64,000 nucleotides of DNA, taken from contig CP126197.1 of the NCBI GenBank assembly GCA_030272155.1, positions 372,001-436,000 on the forward strand, given 5' to 3'. Origin of the DNA: Tetradesmus obliquus. Lineage: Eukaryota > Chlorophyta > Chlorophyceae > Sphaeropleales > Scenedesmaceae. Shown in pieces: positions 48,531-58,723 of the stretch; position 1 is the stretch's first letter, and each line of letters starts with the position of its first letter. The notes under the pieces are model-generated. The model was not told the DNA's origin, did not search any database, and saw only the letters and a list, made by a program, of their open reading frames with translations. The translations under genes and the position numbers were made by a program.

Positions 48531-48961
48531 AGGGCTTTGACCTGGCGCTGGTTGACGCTGTGTCCAAGGCGGTGACCATCCCAGTGATCGCCAGCAGCGG
48601 GGCGGGAGCACCCAAGCACTTCACAGAGGTGCGGCGCAGCAGCAGCACAGCGCAGCCTGCAAGCCTGCATGCCTAGCTGTAACATCATCAGCTGTGGCTG
48701 CTGTGTTGTCAGCTGTGGTTGCTGTAATGTCAGGTGACTACGCTATGGTGATAGCACGCTGGCTGAGACACAACACACTCAACGCCTCTTGCTGACACCC
48801 CCTGCCCCGCCTGCCCGCCTGGTGCTGCTCTGCAGGTGTTCCAGTCGACTGGCGCTGCTGCTGCGCTGGCTGCCGGAATTTTCCACAGAAAGGAAGTGGG
48901 CATCATTGAGGTCAAGCAGCACATGGCAGGCAACAGGGTGCCCGCACGCATTGCTGCCTGA
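43685..48961 (+). CDS. HISN4: Imidazole glycerol phosphate synthase hisHF (HISN4/HIS7), plastid-targeted
   Basis: Eleven exons (43685-43882, 44185-44310, 44798-44922, 45162-45272, 45604-46002, 46532-46619, 46902-47020, 47414-47549, 47909-48142, 48533-48628, 48836-48961), in frame, give 585 residues (Arabidopsis about 590). Residues 1-38 are Ser/Arg/Ala-rich, a likely chloroplast transit peptide. The glutaminase half starts [13 protein letters not shown]; its nucleophile Cys117 lies in [12 protein letters not shown], with the triad His223 and Glu225 in QFHPEKSG. The cyclase half starts [11 protein letters not shown] (catalytic Asp), with [23 protein letters not shown], the second Asp in [11 protein letters not shown], and [10 protein letters not shown]. 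It uses glutamine to convert PRFAR to imidazole glycerol phosphate and AICAR, the fifth step of histidine synthesis. Many exon edges are duplicated in its introns. Confidence 0.95.
45485..45535 (+). repeat. Copy of the HISN4 exon 5 start
   Basis: CGCCGCAGGAGGCC.ATGT.GA..GGGTGCTG occurs at about 45499 and in exon 5 (45609), a spacing of 110 bp. In the copy the AG falls at a different place and a stop follows. Confidence 0.8.
46083..46130 (+). repeat. Copy of the HISN4 exon 5 end and donor
   Basis: GTGCGCAACCTGGGCAAGCCAGTGGAGCT.GCTGC..GGT recurs with the donor GT at 46124, 121 bp after the real one at 46003. Confidence 0.9.
46404..46476 (+). repeat. Near-complete copy of HISN4 exon 6, ending in a stop
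   Basis: Bases 46413-46473 match exon 6 (from 46532) almost perfectly, including the acceptor, but the sequence then reads GACTGATG, which is an in-frame TGA. Exon-start spacing is 119 bp. Inclusion of this copy would truncate the protein inside the cyclase. Confidence 0.9.
46678..46712 (+). repeat. Copy of the HISN4 exon 6 end and donor
   Basis: GCCCATGCT.GGGGTGAG recurs at about 46690-46708, roughly 85 bp after the real junction. Confidence 0.6.
46975..47245 (+). repeat. Tandem 117-bp units spanning the HISN4 exon 7 end
   Basis: The unit includes the last 46 bases of exon 7, the donor and about 70 bases of intron 7. Donors are at 47021 and 47138. A third, truncated and more diverged unit starts at about 47208. 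The second copy is about 93% identical to the first. Confidence 0.9.
47249..47266. repeat. Run of 18 C
   Basis: An uninterrupted C18 homopolymer in HISN4 intron 7, at the end of the third exon 7 copy. Assembly errors are possible in such a run. Confidence 0.9.
47302..47365 (+). repeat. Diverged copy of the HISN4 exon 8 start
   Basis: GGCAG/GTCTGG.GC...CAGGTGT.CAT.CG...GATGCAGTGC resembles exon 8; exon-like start at 47308, 106 bp before 47414. Its frame is broken. Confidence 0.7.
47810..47845 (+). repeat. Diverged copy of the HISN4 exon 9 start
   Basis: CAG/GTCAGCA.CGAC.CTC at 47815 repeats exon 9 at 47909 (94 bp). Confidence 0.65.
48455..48532 (+). repeat. CTG tract ending exactly at the HISN4 exon 10 acceptor
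   Basis: About 25 CTG units with one CTC interruption; the final CTGCAG is the splice acceptor of exon 10 (48533). Confidence 0.95.
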
Positions 48962-49023
48962 GTTGGCACTGCAGTTTGGTTTACGGCAGCATGCGTGACG
49001 GCTGGTACATTGTGTGCTATATG

Positions 49024-49070
49024 GGGCACGTGGCAGATAACAGGGTGCCTGCATGCATCGCTGCCTGAGC
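49024..49070 (+). repeat. Copy of the HISN4 stop-codon end
   Basis: GGCAG.TAACAGGGTGCC.GCA.GCAT.GCTGCCTGA repeats the end of exon 11; TGA at 49066 against 48959, a spacing of 107 bp. Confidence 0.85.
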
Positions 49071-50155
49071 TGTTTGTGTTAACGCTACATAGTGTAGTGA
49101 GCGCGGGGTGCACGAGGGCTGCCGCCCTGTGTACCATGAGCGGCGCTTGCTGCCGTCACAAACAACGTGCTGCACGCATAGCGGCGGTGAGGTTGAGAAG
49201 GTTGAGAAGGCAGGCTGTGCATGGTCTGTGGTTGGTTTGGTTGGCTTGCAAAATGCGCAACAGAGCAGCAGCCATGGAGCTGCCGTTTCACCCAGTAATG
49301 GTGGAATTAATTTGCTGCATGTTCAAGGTGTGCCGCGCATTTTCTGGCATTTGACGTGACCGCGCGGCTGACCTTTTTCTTTGTCTAGGTTTGCAGCATT
49401 TGTATTGGAGATGGCGTAATAGCTGCCACAGCCACCAGGGCTGCATCCAGTGGGCAATGCCATTGGTCACAGCGTGAATGGTGCGGCAAACGGCACCCCT
49501 TGGGAGCAGTTGCAGCTGCACGCGTCTTGTGTGGTGCCATCTGATGTTGTGATGCGTCTGTTGGCTTCACGCAACTAGGCAGTGGCAATGATGACTGTGG
49601 ATTTCAGGAGCCTCCTGAGGATACTCTGCAAGGTAACACAGCAACCAGCTGGAGCCCCAGGACCCTACACCAGCGACGCACTGCACACGCGACAGCGGTA
49701 TCGTGTCCTGCTGCCGCTTGGCGCCAAGCCTGCGGCCTGCTAGACTTGGTACTACCAATTGGTGGTACCGTCGACGTCTTTCATAACATGCGATGGCTAT
49801 CGTATGCAGCAGTTGCCACCTGTGAGCAGCAGCCGATTCTGCAAGCTCTGTAGCACTGGACCCAGTTACCTTTTCACCTAGGTTTTCACCTAGGTTTTCA
49901 CAGGCCTGTGATAGCCACAGCCAAGCAAGACCACACACCAAACTGCACCAGAACAAACCCATGCCAACCCAGCCTGGGAGCACGGCAACAAAAAAATATG
50001 GGAGCACGGTGGGAGCATCAACGTCTGACGTGATTTAAATCAAAGCAAGCTATTCACAACCTGGGCACAGCAATTGAAATCAAAGAGGAGAGCCATCAGC
50101 ACTGCCAGAACTCACTAAACCAACAAGTTTTCATAACCAGGCTGTTGCGCCACTC
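49071..50155. other. Intergenic region between convergent HISN4 and the P450 fusion
   Basis: No gene supported; the minus-strand open frame 49567-50007 has no motif. It contains a 22-bp imperfect palindrome centred near 49758 and a short direct repeat (CACCTAGGTTTT twice, about 49875-49900). Confidence 0.45.
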
Positions 50156-50205
50156 TAGCCCGCCCACACGTCCTCCAGGTAGCGCTTCACCTCCAGCTGC
50201 TGGAC
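50156..50205 (-). repeat. Copy of the stop-codon end of the P450 fusion gene
   Basis: CTAGCCCGCCCACACGTCCTCCAGGTAGCGCTTC at 50156 matches the last codons and stop of exon 26 (from 50423), 267 bp downstream of the real stop in transcript orientation. Confidence 0.9.
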
Positions 50206-50221
50206 TCCAGGTAGGTGCACT

Positions 50222-50276
50222 CAACCGCCCAGGGATTTGCCCTCTCACACACATGAGAGGGCAATGCCCTGGGTTG
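50222..50276. other. Strong inverted repeat (hairpin) in the 3' flank of the P450 fusion gene
   Basis: Left arm 50222-50247 and right arm 50254-50276 pair over about 23 bases (CAACC, CAGGG, TTGCCCTCTCA and complements) with a short CACACA loop and a 2-3 base bulge. It sits between the two convergent genes. Possible roles are a transcript-end structure, a small RNA precursor or a mobile-element remnant; none is shown. Confidence 0.75.
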
Positions 50277-50351
50277 AATGCATTTTAGAAAATGCAGCCC
50301 AGCTCAACAGCCTGGCACCTAGCTGGCTGTTTCACAGCATTGTCATCAAGC

Positions 50352-50356
50352 TTACA
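50352..50356 (-). terminator. Putative polyadenylation motif TGTAA (minus strand)
   Basis: TTACA on the plus strand, 67 bp past the stop codon of the P450 fusion gene. Confidence 0.5.
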
Positions 50357-50422
50357 GTAGCGGATGGCTGTGGCATGCAGCGTCAATGCATGCTGCGCCA
50401 TTTCAATGCCGTGCAGCGCTCT

Positions 50423-53400
50423 CTAGCCCGCCCACACGTCCTCCAGGTAGCGCTTCGCCTCCAGCAGCCCGCCCATCCAGCTCTCAGCAGCAGCAGCGTT
50501 GCGGCCACCACACGACTTGGCCATCTCCTTGAAAGCATTGCGCACATCTGGCGCCATGCGGCGCGCATCGCCGCACACGTACACGTGCGCGCCCGCCTCA
50601 AATAGGCCCCACAGCACGGCGCCCTGCTGCAGGATCAGGTCCTGCACGTACACCTGCAGGGGGGATGTAACACGGAAAGTAACAGAGAAGGTAACAACCC
50701 TAGTCTGTGTCTATGTCTGCAACAGCGCGGGACCCTGCTGCAGGATGAGGTCCTGCACATACACCTGCAGGGGTGAATGTAACAGAGAAAGTAACAGAGA
50801 AAGCAACAACCCTAGTCTGTGTCTGTATGTCTGCCACAGCGCAGGGCCCTGCTGCAGGATGAGGTCCTGCACGTACACCTGCAGGGGGGATGTAACATAG
50901 AAAGTAACAGAGAAAGTAACACCCTAGTCTGTGTCTGTATGTCTGATACAGCGCGGGGCCCTGCTGCAGGATGAGGTCCTGCACGTACACCTGCAGGGGG
51001 GATGTAACATAGAAAGTAACAGAGAAAGTAACACCCTAGTCTGTGTCTGTATGTCTGATACAGCGCGGGGCCCTGCTGCAGGATGAGGTAGCCCTCCAGC
51101 TCAGCCCCAAGGCACCCAAACCCACTGGCCATCTAGCAGCAAATACATTATCACTCCTGCACGGCTTCAAATGCCTGGCCACACCCTACAGCAGCCGTTC
51201 AAGGTCAATCTGTCGTTTAACAAGCTGCAGCAGCTGTCTCCCTTGCTCACCTTGCTGGCCCCTGGCTCCCTGCTGAAAGCGACATGCAGCCCAGCCAGCA
51301 CGCCACTCTTGACATAGCCCTCCAGCTCTGCCCCAAGGCACCCAAGCCAACTGGCCATGTAGCAGCAAAACATGCACTACCACTCCTGCAGGGCTTCAAA
51401 TGCCTGGCCACACCCTACAGCAGCCGTTCAAGGCCAATCTGTCGTAAAACGCTGCGGCAGCTGGTCCCCTTGCCCACCTTGCTGGCCCCCGGCTCCCTGC
51501 TGAAGGCCACGTGCAGCCCAGCCAGCACGCCACTCTTGACGTAGCCCTCCAGCTCAACCTCGACAAACCAAACCGGATGGCCATCTAGCAGCAAAAAACG
51601 CACGGCAACCACTGCAGGCCTAAAGAAGCCTGCAGCAGCCGATCACTTTCATTCAACACACTGCAGCAGCAGCTGTCTCCCTTGCTCACCTTGCTGGCCC
51701 CCGGCTCCCTGCTGAATGTCACATGCAGCCCAGCCAGCACACCCAAAGCCAGGCAGCCCTCCAGCTTAACCTCAACAAACCAAACCGAATGGCCATTTCG
51801 CAGCAAAACACGCACGGCGAACTGCTGCAGGCCTAAAGAAACCTGCAGCAGCCGATCACTGCCATTCAACATACAGCAGCCACAACTGCCCCCCTTGCTC
51901 ACCTTGCTTGCGCCCGGCTCCCTGCTGAATGCCACGTGCAGCCCAGCCAGCACGCCACTCTTGACATAGCCCTCCAGCTCTGCCCTGTAGATGAAGTCCT
52001 CCACGCTGCTGCGGCAGCCAAAGAAGAGGTGCGCGGGGCCCAGGGCTGCACCACCAGCAGCGAGTGCGGCGCGCTCCTGCAGGAAGCCCATCATGGGCGC
52101 CACGCCGGTGCCTGCACAGCCAAACGTGATTTAGGTCGGGTTCAGGGTTCCAGAGTTAGGGTGTTTGTGGCAGCGAGTGCGGCGCGCTCCTGCAGGAAGC
52201 CCATCATGGGCGCCACACCGGTGCCTGCACAGCAACAAGTGGTACAAGTATATGTGCTTTAGGGTTGCGATCAGATCAAGGGTTTGGTGGCAGCCAGTGC
52301 AGTGCGCTCTTGAAGCCCTCATCATGGGCACGGCGCCGGTGCCTGCACAGCCAGCCGCACAGCACGCGGTCAGCACAGGACATAGTGCCTGCAGTAGCGA
52401 CTGTTGTGACGAAGCATCCACACACTCTCAAACATGAGGAAATGCATCAGCATGTTCGCAGTCTCCCCTCACCTGGCCCAATCATGATGACAGGCACAGC
52501 AGGGTCCTTAGGAAGCCTGAAGCTGCTGCTCAGCTTGCGCACACAGCCCAGCAGCTTGCCGCCCACAGGCGTGGCGTTGATGGTGGCTGAGGCTGCGCCC
52601 CTGTGGAGCCGCCCGCTGGGTGTGGTGAATGCCACCAGGCCCACGCTGATGCTGCAGGTGCCGGGGCGCGCCAGTGGGGAGCTGCTGATGGAGTAGTAGC
52701 TGCAGGGCAGGCAAGGCAAACACAGCGCAGGGATGGGTGGCAGAGGGACAAGTACGCATGGTGCTGTATGCAGGAAGTAGGCTCAGGCTGTGTATGCAAA
52801 GGAAAGGAACCACCGGGGGAATAGCTGCGGTACACCATGCCAAGCAGAGAGCTGCTGATGGAGGCAATCATCATCATGATGGAGCACTGCTATGCGGTGC
52901 ACATGGAGCCACAACCAGAGTTTTGTTATGCATCTGATGAGGTGACAACATGCATAGTTATGGCAGCGCCATTATGCAGCATGTGGCTGTCGCAGTTGCG
53001 TGCTCACCGTGGCCCCATGCGTGGCAGCAGGTTGGCCAGCTGATCCAGTGACACGCTGAGCGACTGGAACTGGCCCAGCAGCTCAACCAGCGTCAGGCGC
53101 TGACCAGACACCTGCAGCCAGCCAGCAGCAGCAGGTGTTTGACGGCCTATCGAGAACGCCTCGCCCAGCACGACACAGTACAATGAGGAACAGCAACCAC
53201 AGGCAGCCAATCGAAAGCAGCACCCAGTCTTGATCTGCTGCACTCAATCCCCTCCACTACACACATGCCCTACCAAAGCTTCTTGAGAACAGCTCACCCT
53301 CTCCTTGTACCCCTCCTCTGTGGCCAGCTGCCTGCTGCTCTAAGCCGCGCTGCACGACAAGACTGGCGTCGTGTCCCGCGTAGCACCATGTCAGCGCTCC

Positions 53401-56400
53401 TTTTCTCATCAAATTCAAAGCAATAACGTTGTAATCCAGGACAATGATGCCAAGGAGCCGCACCTTCTCCTTGTAGCCCTCCTCTGTGGCCAGCTGCCGC
53501 AGCGCCGCAGCCTCAGGCGGGCAGGGGCAGGCCTCCGCCAGCAGCGACACGGTGCGCTTGCTGGGCACGGCAGCCAGGTCAACCAGCCACGTCAGCGCGT
53601 CAGACACTGACAGGATCAGGCTCAGGCAGCCGCTGCCGCCCAGGCTGCGCGCACTGCCGGAGCCGCCCTCAATGTTGGCGCGCCACTCCACGCGCTCCGA
53701 GCCTGCAGCCAGTGAATGACACCAACGTGGCAGCCAGCAGAGGGCGGATGGTACAAATTGAATTAAATAGTGAATTTGCTATTTGCGTCGCTCCTTCTGT
53801 GCGCCACTCCACGCACTCAGCGCCTGCAGCGGCAGCAGACAAGAACCGCATGTTAGTGAGGCAAGCAGCAGCAGGCAGGAGGAGTGACAAGCCAAGCAAA
53901 GAGCACTGCCGGAGCCGCCCTCGATGTTGGCACGCCACTGCACGCGCTCCGAGCCTGCAGAAAGCGGCAGCAGGCAAGTACCGCATGTCAGTGAGGCGGT
54001 GCTCAGCAGGCAGGAGGAGTGGGATGCCAAGCAGAGAGCACTGCAGGAGCCGCCCTCAATGTTGGCGCGCCACTCCACACGCTCCGAGCCTGCAGAACAG
54101 GCACCAGATAAGTGCCTCATGTCAGCGGGGCAGGGAGCAGCATGCTGGAGGAGTGACAAACCAAGCAAAGAGCGCTGCCGGAGCCGCGATCAATGTTGGC
54201 ACGCCACTCCACGCGCTCCGCGCCTGCGACAACACCAGAAAAGTGCCGCATGTTAGTGAGGCAAGGAGCAGCAGGCAGGGGTTACAAAGCGAGCACTACC
54301 AGAGGCACCCTCAATGTTGGCGCGCCACTCCACGCGCTCACCGCCTGCAGCAGAGGCACCACACATCAACGCGCAAGACATGTTCAGGGCATGTTCGTAT
54401 GGCAGCAGGCTGAAATAATCCAAGGCAAGCAAGCAGCCACGATTGCAGCTGTGAAAGATATATGTCCACGCCATCACCAAACACGTCAGCACGCCCTGTC
54501 TACAGCTGAATAATGCAGCATCATTGTGACAATCTCACTGCGACTGCCTGCTGCTCCCACCTGTCAGCCCCAGGCGCTTGAGTGCAGCCGCCACCAGGGC
54601 CTTGTCATTGTTGCCCATCACCTCCAGGTGGTCGCCCGCGCTGTACTGCCCCGCCTCCCCTGCAGGCAGCGCCAGCTGCACGTGGCGCGTGCTGCGGCTG
54701 GCGCCGGGGCCCTGCAGCTCCCGGTTCTCCAGCACCTGCAGGCAGCAGCAGCAGCAGCAGCAGCAGGTGTTCAGTGCACAGCAGGCACATGACAGCTGCG
54801 GCTGGCGCCGGGGCCCTGCAGCTCGCGGTTCTCAAGCACCTGCAGACAGCAGCAGCAGCAGCAGCAGCAGGTGGTGTTCAGCACTAAACAGGGGATGTAA
54901 TGGATGCTTGCAGATGACTGTTGCAGTACATAGGTGGAGAGGAAGACAGGCATGTGCTCACAGAGCGGCAGACTGCGCGCGTTGAGTGGCACCCTGTTGT
55001 TTCCCCTACGCAGCCACCTGGCTGTTACATGTCGTTGTGTAACAAATCGAACGATTCTCACCTCCAGCAGGTGATAGCCGTCCGGCTTTGCAGCCCTCAG
55101 CTGCGCAATGACCGTCTCCACACTGAGCGCCTGCCCAGGCTCACTGGCCTCCAGCAGCCGCAGCTGCAGCCGAGCCTTGGCCTCGCCTACAGTAGCAGCA
55201 GCAGCAGCAGCAGCAGCGCAGCTGTCACAGCATGTGCGTGATGTATAAGGCGTGATGTACACGCATTGCAGTACATCGGCACCTGTACCAGGCAGGCTCA
55301 TGTCAACACGCAGCAAGCTGTCGACAAAACCTCAAACTCATGATGCTGCCGCACCTGCCGCCGCGCCGCTGTTGACTGCAGCCACGTATGCCTCTGGCGG
55401 GTTGACTCCGAACGTGACCAGCAGCCCCCGCAGCACCTCGCGCTGCCACTCGTCAAAGGCCTCCATCCAGTCGTTGCTGTCCACGTCGCTGCAGCGCATC
55501 TCCATCACCTGGGGTTTTCAAGGTGTGCATGTTTGGCAGGCAGGGCATGCAACCACAGGTCAAGCACTCACATCAAAATCCCAAGGCGGTCAACATACTT
55601 TCATTCTGAATTGGTGTTGAGTGCAAGCAGCAGCAGAGTGGTTGGCACCAGCAGCAGGAACCGTACATCTGTTGCGCGCATGGTTCCCACCTGTGTCGCG
55701 CCGGCGCGCGCCAGCCCCAGCGCCACCTGTGTGGGGAAGGCCTGGTAGGTCTGCGCCCACTGGCTGTTGCCCACACCAAACACGCTGAAGGTCACCTTGG
55801 ACAGCGAGCCTGCAGAGGCAGCAGCAGCAGCAGCGCAACGGTGTTCAGCAATCAAACACCGGTCTTTCACGCTCTGTTTTGCAAGAAGCATGCTTCCATT
55901 CTTGAACGCTGCTGCTGCTGCTGCTGCTGCTGCTGAATATCTGGCTTTTTGTTCAAAGCAATGTGCAGGGCTCATCCCTTGCTCACCGTCCGCCTGCTTG
56001 GGCAGCCAGCGCGCAAACTCGGCCGCATTATCAGGCGGCGTGCCATTGTACGTGCTGCTGATCACCAGCAGGGCCCCCGCCTCTGGCAGAGCACCGCCTG
56101 CTGGCCCTGCAGGTGTGGCCATCACACTGTCCAGGCTGGCCGTCTTGGCGGCAAAGCCTGCGGCTGCGGCTTGGCCAGCCAGGCTGGATGCCAACTCCTC
56201 ACAGGTGCCTGCAGGTTGGGGGAAATAGCGGCAAAACATGCTCTACGGTGCAGCTGTGGCTGGCGCAGAGGGCGTGGGGGTGTTGCGGCAGGCGCTTGGC
56301 AGACAGCAAGTCGCTTGACAGCTGCACTTTCACAGACAGGCGCTGATGGTGCAGTACTACACGTGTCCCATGGTGAAGTGGTGAAGCCGCAGATAAGGGC

Positions 56401-58688
56401 CACAGAAGGCATCATGAACTCTGCCAGCAGCAGGGGCTGCTGCCATGCCCCATAAAGTGCACGCTGAAGCTTCTGCAGCAACATACTGCAGCGCAAGGCT
56501 CAGCAACGCTACTACTGCACCAACCAGCAAAAAAATAGGACACCAAGCAGTCAGTCACGAGCATGCGCAGCAAGCCTCACCTGTGTTGGAGCCGTACAGG
56601 ATCAGCAGCGGCGTGCCGTGCGACGCCTCAGCCGCAGCAGCAGCGGCTGCAGGCGCGGCGTCATTCTGTGCAGCTGCAGGGGCGGCGCCCTTCTGTGCGG
56701 CTGCGGGCGCTGCTGCTCCTGCCTTTGCTGCTGCCACTTGGCTGCTGATGCTCTGCACATGCGCATGAGCACCACAGTACCACAGCCAGTGAGGCGTCAG
56801 CAGCGCATTCTCAACACTAACCCAGCCACACTGTGTTTGGACGCGCAGCATATGCTGCAAGTTTTCAAATTCCAGGTCATGCACTGTAGCCATGTCACAA
56901 GCTGCAAACATAACGCTCGCACCTACCTCCAGGACTGCGCCGCTCTCCTTGCGCTTCCAGATGCGCAGCGCCAGGTGGTGCGGGGTGGGCGCGGCACCAC
57001 CGTCAGCCGTGCTGGGCAGCGGGCGTGCAAAGCCCTCCGGCACACGGAACCTAGTGGTTGTGATGATATTCAAGGCAGCAAGCGCAGGAGCAGGCGCGAG
57101 CGGTGTGTAAATGCTGGGGTGGGTTGGGTAGTGAGCCATGCTGGGCAGCGGGCGGGCAAAGCCCTCAGGCACGCGGAACCTGGCGGGCGGGTGCTGCATG
57201 AGGGCAACAGGTGCAGGCATGTAGCGTGTCCGGCTTGGGATGAGGCGGGCTCGTCAGGTGTTGCTGGTGATGGTGGCAGTCAGTTGAGGCGCTTGAATGT
57301 GGCGCTGGTGCCGTCTGATGACACGTGGACACAGCGCGTGCTGGCTGGCCGGATGTAAGTTGGCATCAACAGCCGCGAATAAAACAAGGCAGGCGTCCCA
57401 GCAATGCCTTGCTTCATGCAGCTTCCTATTTGCAGGCATACTTCTGCAGTTGGTTTGTTGCGTTTTTTGCATCAGTAATCAGCCAGTGCTGCAGCTCACT
57501 TGAAGCAGCGCAGCACCATGCACAGGAAGAGCTTGCCCTCCCACAGCGCAAACTGGCTGCCGATGCACGCGCGCACGCCAAAGCCCCACGGGTTGAACGC
57601 GTTGGGGTGGCGGCCACTGGCCTCCGCAGCACCTGGCCACGCAGCAGCAGCAGCAGCAGCAGCGTGAGGGACATGATATCACCAAATTAATGAAGCCAGG
57701 ATGCAGCACAGGCACCTTGCTTGCACAGAGCTGGACACATGCATGGGTTGACGTAATCTGTCTGCCCAGGCGCTTGCACCACCTTCAACCTTCAAGCACA
57801 TGGCATGAAGCGCTCCAGGCTACAGCGGTTGGTTCACCAAACAGCACGAGCTGATCACTCAAAACACTCAACTGCAGTACAGCGCATGGCTGGGTCAGCC
57901 GCACCTGGCATGAAGCGCTCAAGGCTACAGCGTTGCGGTCGCCAAACAACACCAGCTGGTCACTCAAAGTGTCCTGTTTCACCAAAGCCGCACCTGGCAT
58001 GAAGCGCTCGGGGTTGTAGGCGTTGGGGTCCCCGAAGCTGCCTCCCCACTGGTCCTCACGCCGCTGCAGCGCCACGTGGTTGATGTCCACGCGCTGACCC
58101 TTGCGCACAAACCAGGTGCCTGCACAGGTGCCACAACAGCGCCAGCACATAGCAGCACAAAAACAAGGTATCAGCATCAGCTGATACGTCACAACATGCA
58201 GCATGTCCATGCGCTGACCCTTGCGCCACAAACCAGGTGCCTGCAAGGCAAGGTGTACTGCAGCACCGCGGCGCAACAATTTGCCTCAGCAGTCACCAGG
58301 CTGACAGATGTGTGACAAGGTCGTATGTGGCAGCAGCTGCTACAGGTGGCAGACAGGTCAACTGACCATCAAGTGTGGTGTCAGCATTCACAGTGGCTGT
58401 GCCTAATGCGGCCTGTCAGCTGTCAACAATGTACCCCGCAGCTCATCAGTCATAATGTGTGGCATGACAGACGCATAAGCACATGTTTTGGCTCACCCTT
58501 GAGTGCGGTGTCAGCATACACAGTGGCATGTATCTCGCAGCTTATTTGTCGCAAAATGTGGCAACACGAAGGCAGCTGCTGTTGCTCACCCTTGAGTGTG
58601 GTGTCTGCGTACACGTCGCGCGTGACTGTGCCCACTGCGGGGTGCAGCCGCAGCGCCTCCCTGAAGCACGCCTCAAGGTACAACTGGT

Positions 58689-58723
<35 letters not shown>

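Noticed and set aside
49567-50007. 146-residue minus-strand open frame with a hydrophobic start
   Set aside because: Lies in the 3' flank of two convergent genes, contains a small direct repeat, and shows no family resemblance.
52140-52165. GGGTTCAGGGTT...GTTAGGGT as telomere-like sequence
   Set aside because: Only one or two imperfect units inside a gene intron; not a telomeric repeat array.
50600-54352. Regularly spaced repeats resembling a CRISPR array
   Set aside because: Repeat units include exon sequence and splice sites of the P450 gene, the spacers are related to each other, and the host is eukaryotic.
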